This document shows positions 45,778 to 57,500 of a DNA stretch of 64,000 bases, in pieces. The DNA comes from Daucus carota subsp. sativus (Eukaryota; Streptophyta; Magnoliopsida; Apiales; Apiaceae): assembly GCF_001625215.2 (NCBI RefSeq), contig NC_030385.2:7185135-7249134 (forward strand), written 5' to 3'. The notes under the pieces were generated by a model. The model searched no databases and was not told where the DNA came from. It worked only from the letters and a program-made list of their open reading frames with translations. Numbering within the stretch: position 1 is the first letter of the stretch; every line of letters starts with the position of its first letter. The translations under genes and the position numbers were made by a program.

Positions 45778-46015
45778 GGGGCCGTTTGGCTGAGCTTAAA
45801 ATAAGTGCTTCTTGCCTAAAATAAAAGAGTGAAATAAAAGTAAGAAACAAGTTAAGACTTATAAGTGATTAAAGTGTTTGGGAAATAAGTAGAAGTCGTT
45901 AAACAAAAACTAGCATTCCTAACTTTTTATAAGTGCTTCTTGACTTTTTACACAAACGGTACACATAAGTGCTTCTAACTTATAAATTCAGAAGCTGGGC
46001 CAGCCAAACACCCTC
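45778..46015. mobile_element. Tourist/Harbinger-like MITE
   Basis: GGGGCCGTTTGGCTGAGCTT at the left is mirrored by GAGGGTGTTTGGCTGGCCC at the right; 238 bp, with a perfect TAA target duplication (45775-45777, 46016-46018). The interior carries AAGTGCTTCT motifs in both orientations. Confidence 0.75.
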
Positions 46016-46995
46016 TAAGAGTGGAAGGAGTGTAGAGGGGATTCGCTAACCGCTTAACCCGAACATAGTACTAAACACAATTGCTACCGAAGATGGGGAT
46101 CTACGGACTGTAATATATAAGTGTTTGCAATACATAAAATGAAAAAATTAATACGAACAATTTATCTGAAACAATTAGTAGCTTGTATAATTATATATGG
46201 TCCATGATATATATACAAAATAAAAATCTGTTATACACAAGAACTATGAATCCTCGGCTAACTAACACAATCTATTCTTCACATAGTTCACCTAGTAGGC
46301 ACTCGCTTTTAAGTACATCTAGCAAGGCTATATAGCAAATCTATGGGGTAACACTATAGTGTTGAATCATGACTGATGAGACCACATTGCACAAATATTA
46401 CACCATCTAGATCAACTTTTCATAGATATAGTCTATATATTACGCGCACCATATATATCAGTGGGCGCTGCACTATTCCACATTTCCACTAATCCACTAC
46501 GAGTACGTCTTATTGTTTCTATCCGCACGTCGGGAAGGCATGAATAGTGTGAGTGTCCATACCAACTCAGACTCTTCTGTTGACGTAATTATTACAGTAC
46601 TTTGATGCTCTCTTTGCTTCTTTCTTTCACTCATCATTTTGTTTTATGATGCTAGACACCAAATACTATCCGTTCGGTTATTCGGATCTCAGGAGGGTTT
46701 ATAATACGTTTGCACAATGGACGACTATGTATACGAATCTGCACAACGAATTGAGGTTTGAGGTACTACATAGGAAGCTTATGTTGACAGGAGATGCTTT
46801 CAAACAATGATCAGATCTTTTCTTTCAAGAGATTAGATATCAAAAAGGAGTTGAAAATGACTACCTATAGCTATGGTGAATTCACAAATACTAAATCAAT
46901 AGTCGGCTAGCTAGCTTGCTAGGATTTGTGTACTAACTTTCATTCAATACCAGCGTACTTCAAGATTTACATGCTGAGCTGTACACACAGACGAG

Positions 46996-47042
46996 GTAGG
47001 GAGGGAGGGGGAGAGAGAGAGATGAGAGAGAGGGAGATGAGG

Positions 47043-47082
<40 letters not shown>

Positions 47083-47243
47083 TGAGGGAGAGAGAGGGAG
47101 AGAGAGAGAGAGAGAGAGAGAGCTGAGAGAGAGAGAGGGAGGGAGGGAGGGAGGGAGGGAGGGAGGGAGGGAGAGGGAGGGAGAGAGAGAGAGAGAGATG
47201 AGGGAGAGGGATGAGGGAGAGGGGGGGAGAGAGAGAGAGAGAT
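46996..47243. repeat. GA / GGGA microsatellite
   Basis: About 250 bp of almost pure purine on the plus strand (GAGAGA, GGGA and GATGAG runs). It is CT-rich on the minus strand and begins about 100 bp beyond the 3' base of the MIR394 hairpin, so it may be transcribed in the same primary RNA. All long frames across it are composition artefacts. Confidence 0.9.
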
Positions 47244-47333
47244 GATGTACCTGTATAGCCAAGCATAAACACAGTATAAGATGAAGATCAGATGAAGAGG
47301 CTGGGATGGATCAGAAGGGGTTTTGCAAAGAGA

Positions 47334-47580
47334 GACTTGCACAGCTCTGTTGGCAGTATGCCCACCTCCATCTGAAAACTCCTCTATGTCTGTTTATTTA
47401 CTTACCAGATTAGACTCAACTCAAGTGTCGTTTCTAGCTAGGAAACATAATTGTGTATGAATCTTGATATGTAGATGTAAAATCTTGTAAAACTACATAG
47501 ATCAGATAGAGATATATCTAAAGATACACAAACTAGAGTGAATGAAGGAGGTGGACAGAATGCCAAAAAACTCATGTAAG
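47334..47580 (-). ncRNA. MIR394: MIR394 precursor hairpin
   Basis: Read on the minus strand, TTGGCATTCTGTCCACCTCC (47566 down to 47547) is identical to the plant miR394 I remember. About 180 nt downstream on the same strand, AGGTGGGCATACTGCCAACA (47367 down to 47348) matches the usual miR394 star. The first 18 bases of miR394 pair with it with only two mismatches and one G-U pair. The stem continues below the duplex with about ten pairs in 14 positions. miR394 sits on the 5' arm, as in known precursors. The known target is the F-box mRNA LCR (LEAF CURLING RESPONSIVENESS), acting in leaf shape, shoot meristem maintenance and stress responses. The promoter should lie above 47580 on this strand; I could not fix a TATA box. 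Confidence 0.9.
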
Positions 47581-49886
47581 AATCCCTTTGTTAAACCACC
47601 CATGACCTAGTATAAACTGTGTCCATGAAATTCATTCTTCTTTCCAAAATAAACACACTCTATCAAAGATCTTTCACTAAAAAGAAATAGCTGTAGAAAG
47701 GATATACGTATAAAGGATATACAGAGACTGATTTATTATCATTTGTAATGTAGTAGAGGAAGACCTAGGACAACTAATACTGGCATGGCTACCTTAAATA
47801 TTCAAAGGAGAAGATAAAGTAAGGGGGGTAGCACTGTATGGAAAAATAAAGAGCCTGCTTGGTAACCGAGCTTCTAGGTTGTTTTAGTGATACAAGTTTT
47901 TTATTTTTTATTCTATTATATGAAATATATATATACTTTCTTTGATTAGGATTTGATTTTGAAGGGCAAGCTGTGGACTACTAATTTGAAGAGTCAATAT
48001 TATTCTATCTATTCATAAATTATTATAATTATATTAATTACTAGCTAGCTTAGTCATGTTTATTTTAATATAATAATAAAAAATAAATTTGATTGGTTGG
48101 TTATCTGAGTGATAAAATTAATCTTATTAAAAACTTAGCAAAAAAATTGTTCGAAAATATACGTCCTACCAACTTTTGAATTGGTTAGTTTTTGGCTTAT
48201 TAATAATTTTGAGTCGGCTTTTGACTTATTACATAAATTATATATAAGAAATTGCTTAAAATCTAGATTTAAAAAAGCATCTCCAATAACTTTTGAAACA
48301 ACCTCTTAACTCTAGATTTAAAAAAGATGCTAAGAAATAGAGCTAGATAGGCTCTGTTATGGCTCTTTAGAATTATATTCAATATAATATTCATTTTCTT
48401 CAAATTTTATTCACTTCTCTATTTTTCTTTCAAATAATAAATATAAATAAATATAAATAGAGAACAAGTATGTAAATTAACTTACTACGCGTCATATATT
48501 ATATTATTTTTAAATAAAAATTTAAGAGCAAAGAGGCTCCAACCCAGGTCAAAAAAGGATCGTCATATAGTCTAGCTCAGAGATTGTCTTAACTGTATTT
48601 TCACATTGGTGCTGCATGTGGGTGGGTTATATGGGTAATGGCCTAATGGGATACCAATGTCCCAATGTTAATCTGAGTGGTGGAAATAGCTAGGTAGATT
48701 TTAGTCAAATAACAATTGATGATGATGGAGAAAACTATCAGATGGAAGCAAGCATTATATGCAACAGCAGCTAGCAGGAGGGGTAACTTGAATGTACAGG
48801 AATATTTAGCTTAAGACAGAAACCAATTCTTAAAGCTTTTGGTCTTTATGGTAGTAAACACAAATAGGTAGGACATACACATCTGCTTATTCTTGTCTTT
48901 GAAACCTTTTCTCATCTACCAGCAACAGAGTTATGTACTCCTGCGATTCCTTCCCATTTAATTTTCTTCAAATAGGACTATAGGAGATATCAGGAACCCT
49001 GATATTGAATTGTACATTGCTTAAACTCTACTCCATTCAAATTTGATAATTAGTCAACTTCTAGTTTAAAAATGATGGTATTTTATAGACATTTAGTCCA
49101 GAATAATCCATTTTAGCAATGAATGTGTGGAAAAAAGTGAAATACTAAAACAAAATTGACAATGATAATAGAATTTTCATTTTTTTTAGAGGGAGTCTTA
49201 TTATAAACCAACTTGATGAAATTCTATAAATATTTCAATGTGATATAGTGTAATCCGATCATATATGTTGATTTTATAAACCAACTCAATAAAATTTTAT
49301 AAATATTTTAAAATTGATTTTTCATAATCGGATTGAGTTTAATCGTGATTTAGAATTTATGTTAATTCATGTATATATATATACACACACATGAGAATTA
49401 TACTCATGTAAGAAAAATATGTTCAACTAGAATTTTCACCACTACAGTATCAGATTAGAATGATGAACCGATAAAATTGACCCATGCTATGGCGGGACCC
49501 CCTGCTTGTCCGCCAACATAAAGATGGCATCCAAAGTCTCCTCCACACAACACACACTTGTTAAGTTGTCTTCCTGCTACGAGAAAAGTTAAAAGCTTTC
49601 AGATACCTAAAAAGATCACCACCTCTGACTTGTAATAAATAATTAGATATACTAATAAGAAAAAGAGAGAAGTAAAAAAGCATGCAGTAAATAAGAAAGA
49701 GGATGGGTAGGTCAAATGGCATGAATGATGGCATTAGTAGTGATATCTCATGTCAATCTCCTTTCCCTAGGACACAAGATATCTGTACAGTGTCCGGTCC
49801 GGGTGCCAGCACTCTGTATACCTGGAACTTCTTATACAAACGGCAGGGAGCCGGTAACTAATGCATGTGGCTAATGTGGTGATTTA

Positions 49887-50222
49887 GGTACTGTTTGGGC
49901 CGCAATAGCAGTTTCAGCATGCGAAAAACTGTTTGATAAATCTAAAAATAGCTTTTTAGAACCACAGTTTTTAGTTGAAAAGTTACTTTTAGAAAAAGCA
50001 GGTTCTCTCATGCTTTCGGCAAAAGCTGATTTCAGCTTTTGCAAGAAGCTGTTACAAATTTAACTATAAAACCTAATAAAAAATTATATTTTTAATATTA
50101 TAACTCAAAATAAGCAAATATTGAAAAAGTTACCAAACAGTTATGTGATTTCTACAGCCACACTTTTACCAGCACCTTTTTTAACCGCACAACAATTTTT
50201 AACAGCATTCTCAAACAAACCC
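49887..50222. mobile_element. Tourist/Harbinger-like MITE
   Basis: GGTACTGTTTGGGCCGC at the left and GGGTTTGTTTGAGAATGC at the right (reverse complement), 336 bp, flanked by a perfect TTA duplication (49884-49886, 50223-50225). The interior shows AAAAGCTG / CAGCTTTTGC repeats. Confidence 0.7.
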
Positions 50223-51074
50223 TTAAAAATTCAAGTTCAAGATAGTTTTATTTCAAATTAAATATTATAATTTTCTATTATTTAATTATTATGTTAGTAT
50301 TACTAAAAATAAATTAATTAAAATTAAAATATAGTTAAAATTAGAGTCGGTGTCATGTCTCTATCCCGTATACCATCCGGGGACGGAGGGAGTATGCTCG
50401 GCCCAAGAGCAAATGAATGCAAGCAGTAAATAGTGATGAGTAGGCGTCTTCTTTGTTTCCCTTTTGTCGTCTGTAACGTCGCACTCATCACACCCATATA
50501 CATTCACATAAGCCTCCCTCCTTAGCAAGCTACTGCCTCTCTGTCGCTGCTACAGTGCTACTTTTCTCTCTTCAAATCTCAGCGATTTTGTATCTTACCT
50601 TTTCAAAATTTTTGAGTATGATAACGTATCTATGAATTTTGACTTTTACGATGATTGTGTGTGTACACACACATATGCGCGTCTTAACGAGCATAACTCT
50701 CAGGATCTTGTCTTTGTACAGTACTGTAATAAATATTGAGGGCGCTTGGACAAGTGGTAACTGAGTCGCTAGTAATAAGTAGCGTACCCTAGTTACGTAG
50801 GACGAGGCTATTTATTGCTCCAAACCTACCTTCGAGTTTGGATTCATTTTCTGGATGGTATATCGAAAACTATAAACGTATTAGTTAGCGCCCATGTTTT
50901 TGGTACATGTGAATGGACATTGATAATTTTATCGTTCTCCGGTAATGTAAGCGATAAAAAATTTATTATATCGTGTTAGTCTTAGATCCTTATCTTGTAT
51001 TACGGTGTAAACATGTCTAGTACTAATCGTTAATGTGAGTTTGAAATAATATAATCTACGTGAATTCCTATTTA

Positions 51075-51602
51075 CTCCTTCTGTTATGAATTAACAGTCG
51101 TTTAAGGTTTCTACACGATTCTTAAGAAAAAACAACTTTTGAGGTGGACTATCATTAATGCTCAATAAAATCTCTTTTATACCCCAGTGTAATTGAATAT
51201 AGTCTTTATATATTCTCTCCATTCCATTTTAAGTGTCATTTTTTGACTTGGCACATCTTAATTATTTGGTTATACTAGCATTAATGTAAGTTTTATTTTT
51301 CAATTTTGTCCATCAAGCATGAATAAATTTCAATGAGAGTTTCAAAGATAGGGGTATTGAGGTAAAAAGAATACTCCACTTGTATTGAGAACATAAGCAA
51401 TTGTCTTGAAAATGTAAATGTGACACTTAATTTGGAATTCAAATCTGGTCAAAATACGACGCTTAAAAAGGAATGGAAAGAGTACTTTCTTAAATTGGTG
51501 TGAAATTGAAGCATTGAATAGGGTCAATACAGGAAATGGGAGTAGTGTTTGGCATTGAAAATGAGGGCGACTAAAACGTCCATTAAATCCAAACAGAGGG
51601 AG
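51075..51602. mobile_element. Stowaway-like MITE interrupted by another
   Basis: The outer ends CTCCTTCTGTTATGAATTAA and CTCCCTCTGTTTGGATTTAA (right, reverse complement) lie between TA dinucleotides. Without the inner element it would be 258 bp, the family size in this window. Confidence 0.7.
51213..51482. mobile_element. Inner Stowaway-like MITE (nested)
   Basis: TTCTCTCCATTCCATTTTAA is mirrored by CTCTTTCCATTCCTTTTTAA at the right; 270 bp with TA at both sides (51211-51212, 51483-51484). It is wholly inside the element at 51075-51602. Confidence 0.75.
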
Positions 51603-51794
51603 TATAAAAGACAGGAATAACTGCATAAATAAAAACACTTAAATTTGATAACTACAGACATCCTAATCTCATAACTTCAAACACATAACCTCAACAACAA
51701 ATAATTTCCTAATCATCGTGTAATTATCAATATCACCCAAACTATTTTAGCCAAATTATGAATACACTTGTAACATACCCCTGCACCGTAACCG

Positions 51795-52025
51795 ATGATA
51801 TCACCTTTTGCTTCGGACGTTGGCCCTCCTGTTGAGAAGGCGCATCACAATGGTATTATCACCTTATATATAACTGGTTGTAGTGTGTATTATCCCATAC
51901 TCTCCATACAGTTAAATATCTTTCTAGTATTAAGGTCCCTTCTGATTGAATATTCATATTTTGATCAAATATTGTTGAAAATTGGCCATTTTGACAGATA
52001 CTAATCAAGAATTTAACACATATGC

Positions 52026-52086
<61 letters not shown>

Positions 52087-52460
52087 GCTCCACTCCTAGT
52101 GGAGTATCATACTGATACTTCTCTACCCGTTGAGTAAATCTTTTACTTCTGACGTGTTATCACGAAAATCCTCTTACACTTAATTATTTGGAGCATTTAA
52201 GACCCTTTATATTGAATATTCGTATTTTGATTAAATATTGTTGAGGCACAAGAATGCTGGGTATTTAAGGCTCTTTTTTAATGAATATTCATATTTGTTC
52301 AAATATTATTAATAATTGGTTATTTTGGTCGGGTATTCACCCAAGCATTTAATTAAGCTTTTATAAATATATATGTCCACTTCTTGTGGGGTATCACATT
52401 GATATTCCCCTACCAGTAAAATATCACCCTGATACTCAATTGGTTGTGATGTATCATCCT
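51795..52460 (+). repeat. Degenerate repeat block with TATCA-C/T-TGATAC motifs
   Basis: Diverged units carrying TGAATATTCATATTTTGATC, CCACTCCTAGTGGAGTATCA and GATACTC recur at about 51930, 52100, 52196, 52262 and 52380. A (TA)n(TG)n microsatellite interrupts them at 52025-52085. No coding frame; origin unknown. Confidence 0.5.
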
Positions 52461-52689
52461 CATAATAGTCATGTAAAGCATAAAATGTTTTAAAAAATAG
52501 CAAGAGAGTATAAATTTTATATATTTGTTATGTTGAAGTGTTGAATGAGAAAATAAAAGATGTGTTAAATTAGTTAACCTTTTTATTAAAAAAAATGAAA
52601 TTAGACTCAACACATGTGATATCCCGCTTTTCCAATAATCATAATCCTTTTTAGGTAAAAAGTTCTAAAAAATCATGTTGTTCTTAAAC

Positions 52690-53226
52690 TCGAAACGCTG
52701 AGTCCTTAATATTCTAGGTTTTAAAAATAATTTGTTTGATTTTTTGGCAGACATTTTTAAATCCTTTAATCACAGAGTTAAAATTGTTATTCTAATTTAT
52801 TTTTGAATAAAAATATATAATTAATATCATCATCAAACATAATAAAGTAATAATTTTAACGATGCGACCAAAAGATCGACTTATATTGTGTTTGATTGGG
52901 ATGAATGTAATGAGTGGAAATAAAAGGAAATAATAGAGAAAAGAAGGAATGACTTTATAAAAATTGAGTGGATGCAAATTTTGTATGATAAGATTTATTG
53001 GGATAGAAAATAAGTATCAAACGAATGGATCATTCCTTCATAAAATGAAGGGTTTGAGTTCTAGTTAAGGATGATAAAAAAGAAATGACTAAAAGGAACA
53101 AACATTCAATTATATTTTAGTTCAAATAAATTTCAATTTATTCCCTCTCTTTTTATTCACCCCGACTAAATACTGTAACTATGTTTCGAAAAACCAAATG
53201 ACTTATATTTCAAGGAAGTAAAAGTA
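52690..53226. mobile_element. Diverged Stowaway-like element carrying a 313-bp insertion
   Basis: The outer sequence resembles the element at 28041-28272 (TTTTTTGGCAGACATTTTTAA and AATAATTTTAACGATGCG blocks). It is interrupted at 52887-53199 by a segment flanked by a perfect 9-bp direct repeat, GACTTATAT (52878-52886, 53200-53208). The insertion contains TGTTTGATTGGGATGAAT, roughly mirrored near 53160. A 9-bp duplication would suit a Mutator-like element, though its ends are weak. Confidence 0.5.
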
Positions 53227-54525
53227 TTCAATAGGGTAGTTAAGAAGTCGTATTACGAGAGGGATGTGGTCACCGTGATACAGGAAGCCAAGATCAAAAA
53301 AAGTTTTTGAAATAAGGTGGAAGAGTAGAGAAGAAAGCAATGAGTTAGTTTGTTTGATTTCTTGTGAAGAAATGATGGAGGATGCATGAAATGGAAGTGC
53401 GCATGTGTTTCACATGAGAAAGAGGTAAAGCGTGTAATTATACGCAAGGGAGGGAGAAAAAAGAGAGGCGCAGAGGGAGAGAGAAGCTAAGCTAGTTGTA
53501 AACAATGGAGGAAAGAAAAGGCAAAAGCTGTGGTGGAAAAAGTACGTGGTTGCGTTGAGTTCCATGATAGCAATCATTTAGCCTAGGTCGTCCTTCGATG
53601 CTTCTTCTACTTGTGGGCATTTATCTTGCCTCAGTTGGATTTAATTCTATACAATATTTTTACATTACTTGAAATATGTATATTGAAAATTTTATAAAAT
53701 ATAATTTATTATTTATTCTTAAAACTTTTTTTACTGACTAAAAGTAAAAACTAAGTTTTTGTTTAAATAAATTTTTTAAATAATTTATAAAATTATGTTT
53801 TATAAGAATACTATAATATCCCAAACATATGTAACTCGATAGGATACTCAATGATACGGAGATGGTATTATTATTATTATTATCATTTATGTAGGAGAAT
53901 ATTATTATTTGCGAGCACCACATATGTATATACTCTTCAGTCTCAAAAATTGCCGACACCACATATGTATGTGCTCTCTGACATCACATATGTATATATA
54001 TGCTCTTTTATGCTTCTTTACGTCAGGGATGGACGGAAGGTTTATATTGGATTCTAAAACTCCAAAAAGATATAGTTTCATAAAATATACTAATTTTTTC
54101 TTGTTTAAATAACAGTATAATATTTAAATGTCTACGAAAAAGCTATGGATGATAAGAGGAATCGAAGAAGTATATTTCAAATTGAAATGATTTTTTCCGA
54201 TGCAAATAAGCAATTGTTTCAAGTGTGCATTCTGCCAAGTGGGCTGTCATTTAGCTTTCGCATAACTGGGCTACTTCATTTTCCAAGTTGTATAACCCAA
54301 GTTGGCCTATTTGGGCTACACCCACAAAATTTGAAAAATCTTTCTCTGTCTTAACTTTGAACACAAGTTCTCAACAAATCCCCGTAATAATAACCATGAA
54401 TGGCTAAATTATTGATACACAAAAAATGGAAAAATTGGTAGAATGACTCGCAGTAATATACTTAAACTTGTAAGACTTATTCAAGATGATTACTATAGCA
54501 CTGTAAAGCCAGAGAACTCTGATAA

Positions 54526-57500
54526 CTACTTGTGCCAGACAGCGTATCTGTTGCCACTAGTCGCAAGTGTCCATTCCCTGCCTGCTGGACACCATGATCC
54601 CTCACCAATCTTCATGCACAACTTCTCCCCTATTATCGCAGCATAAACATCTGATTTCGCCTCCAGAATCCTGATGGACGATCGGCTGTGTATGTCTTGA
54701 CGCTTCCTAATATCAATCTGCAATGCATTTTTGTGTTCAAGTTATAGAAAGGTCAAAAGTATATAAACGGGGAATGCACGGTTTGATTGTAGAATAGCTT
54801 ACCAGCTTTACAATCTGGTCATGAATGGATTTACCCCAATCGAAGAAATGGTCATAGAAAACTGAAGGCATCCCTGGATGAGTGAGGATATATGCATAGC
54901 CCTGTGATCAGTACGACCAGAAATCAGATGCAAACAGATAAACTATGACCAATAAGTAAATTTCTTATCTTTTTTCTAAAGACAATTAAGATAGGGATCA
55001 CCGATTTAAGTACCTCCATGATATGATTTGCAGGAAAAGGCCAGTGTGCCTGCAAGTTGGAAAATAACCCGTATCAGCTACAAATTTTCTCATGAGCAGC
55101 CAATACATATTACATATGTTGGAGTTATATAGAGCCAAAAAGAACATCATTAGCATTGTGGGTAATTTATGCCAACTCACATATGAAAAGCAAAATATAA
55201 TGTCTACCAGTTCCTTTCAATTTCCTGTACTACAGTGAATTCAATTTATTCGGATTTACAACTTAGAAACAATATCAGCCTTAAATGTTAGTTTATTCAA
55301 CAACTCATTTATTTGTTCTGCTTCTGTACATCATGTGTATGGTTCTGACTTCTGCCATAGGACATAAAGGCTTTTTGTTATAAATATCATGTCACTATTG
55401 ACAAATTATCTATCCTCACATCCATTTTGCATACTCAAAAGTCATGCAAATCCTAAAGATTGTGAGCACGATTATACATACGTGCAGCGTGCCTGATTTG
55501 TTTTATTCAATACTCATGAAAAGTGCGGACTGCTCAGAAAATGAATTTGAAAAATTATACTATCAGAGTATAGTAGGCAAAATTCCCCCTATATAGTATA
55601 GAACAGTGGACGAAAAATAATCATATAACAGATTGTGTACACTTGCAAATCACCCACACATAGATGCATACACAAACCAACAATAATGACATTCTATGCA
55701 CCCTCAAACAAATGTATTATAGCCTATGTTACCCGGACTCTCCATTTTTGTGCCTATACCGGTGTCCACCGGACATGACATGGGTGTGGGTATGGGATCT
55801 GTGTCGGATCCTTCTTATTACAACCGGACACCTCACCTTGTAACATCCCAGGTCAAAATGAAAACTTAGGTCTTGTTTCAACTTGTTCATAGAGAACAAG
55901 ATCCATGAATGACTTGTTTCTATGTTGTTCTATTGATTTTATGCTTCAATTTTAGGCGTATGTGATTTATGTGCAGTAGACACTATATTTATGAATGTAC
56001 CATAAATCAGGCTATATAAAGTTTTACTTGCGTGGAGCTTAAGTGCCAAGTCCCTGTACCCGAGTCTAATACCGGATCCATGTCCACGAATCCTAATTAT
56101 CCTAAAACTACGAATCTGACTCTTGGATCTGAACCCGTGTCCGATACCCATACCCGTGTCCGGGTAACTTAGATTATAGCTAGCCACTCAAAAGGTACCT
56201 GAGTTGAGCCAGTATCATGATTATCAAGGAAAGTAACAGCTCTAGAAGGCCACCAGCCCATCACCCCTGGTGGCTTCCCTGCAGGATCCCGTAAACGCCA
56301 TAATTCCCCTTTGACAGCTTCCTGTATGGCAATGCATGCATACCTGATGTTAGAAAGACAGTATGTTTATTTTTTTTGGGTGGTGGGGATAAAATATTTG
56401 GCAGTTTCTACCTGAAGAATTCCCTTCGTTGTGAAGTCGAAGGCAGTCGATAACTGCCCTGCCGCATCAAGCCAATTAATAATCCGTTGCCTATGACTAT
56501 CTGCAAGGGAATTATAGGAAAGAGAAGGAACAATATATAAAGAATATTCTTGACTAAAATTGTCTATTTATTAACTTGAATAAAAACTTGTAAACAATAA
56601 ACGAATTTATGGTGCCAATATTGTGAAAGAATGAGTTGGAAATTAACCTTGGTCATAGTCCAAGCGATGACCATGGTATTTGCAAGAGTCCCAGTACTCT
56701 CCGACAGAAAGTACTGGCTTAGCACCTTCGATATACTCCTTCACATACTTTGCAGAATAGCTGTATTCGAAAATCAAACAAAATGATTGATAAAACTGTA
56801 TCAAGAGTACTATTGCAATTGTGGATTTGGAATTTAATACAAGCATTTACCCTCTTGCAAAATCAAAACGAAAATCTTGGAAACCAACAGTATTGCGTAA
56901 CCATCTTAGCCATCCGATAATATCTTTTCGAACATAAGTTTGCGTGTGATCAATGTTTGGAACCCCGTCAAAGTTGTCTCCAGTACTACGACTACCCTAA
57001 AGACAAACAATAAATGAACAGAACAGTAAGAAACTTAACAGTGTTTTTTTAATCAGGACCAGACACATGAAAGCAAGGAATGATCACATAAATCCAACCA
57101 CTCAGACCACAAAACTTACAAAGTAGCCAAACATTCTTACTAACTCCAATGTCTAAGCCCCCTAAAAAAGATTTTAAAGTAGTTGAAGAAAAGCTACGCA
57201 GTAGCAAACAGATGAAACCACATTAAGGTAATCAAAAAGAGATGAAAATACACTAAATTAACTAATAAATAATAATTGATGCAGACAAAATTGAAAAAAC
57301 AGGATGCCAACACAAGAAGATACTGGTCAGGTATGCAAATTAGGCATGTCTGCTCTGTAGGTTTGAACCCTTTATATTGTAGACCAAAAGATATTAATTT
57401 GTGTTAGGCACACATGCTAGCATGCATCAAAAGAAGATTTTATGACAGGGTTATCTATAAAGTACTGTGACACTTAAATCTGACTACAACTAGCAAAATT

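Larger units (their letters stand above)
42718..47333. other. Intergenic: PPR gene to MIR394
   Basis: No protein gene recognised in 4.6 kb. Contains three TIR elements (43238-43714, 44432-44790, 45778-46015) and a purine-rich microsatellite (46996-47243). A minus-strand frame near 45350-45510 starting MVLLVLTFVCTNVAGQ looks like a signal peptide but leads to no known protein. Confidence 0.5.
47581..54525. other. Intergenic: MIR394 to the amylase gene
   Basis: About 7 kb without a recognisable protein gene. It includes the MIR394 upstream region, a weak TIR-like element near 48276-48545, a Stowaway-like candidate at about 49028-49197, a Tourist-like MITE (49887-50222), a lone GGGGACGGAGGGAG terminus near 50388, nested Stowaways (51075-51602), a degenerate repeat block (51795-52460) with an AT/TG microsatellite, nested elements (52690-53226) and three copies of CACATATGTATAT near 53930-54000. 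Confidence 0.5.

Noticed and set aside
46926-47342. Several 65-130 codon frames rich in Ser-Leu or Arg-Glu
   Set aside because: Produced by the GA/CT microsatellite; no real protein composition.
50738-50870. GCTTGGACAAGTGGTAAC, resembling a SINE A box
   Set aside because: No B box at the usual spacing, no poly(A) or T tail, and no second copy in the window.
54145-54354. 69-codon plus-strand frame downstream of the amylase gene
   Set aside because: No recognisable motif. It contains GGGCT-type promoter words but no convincing gene structure.
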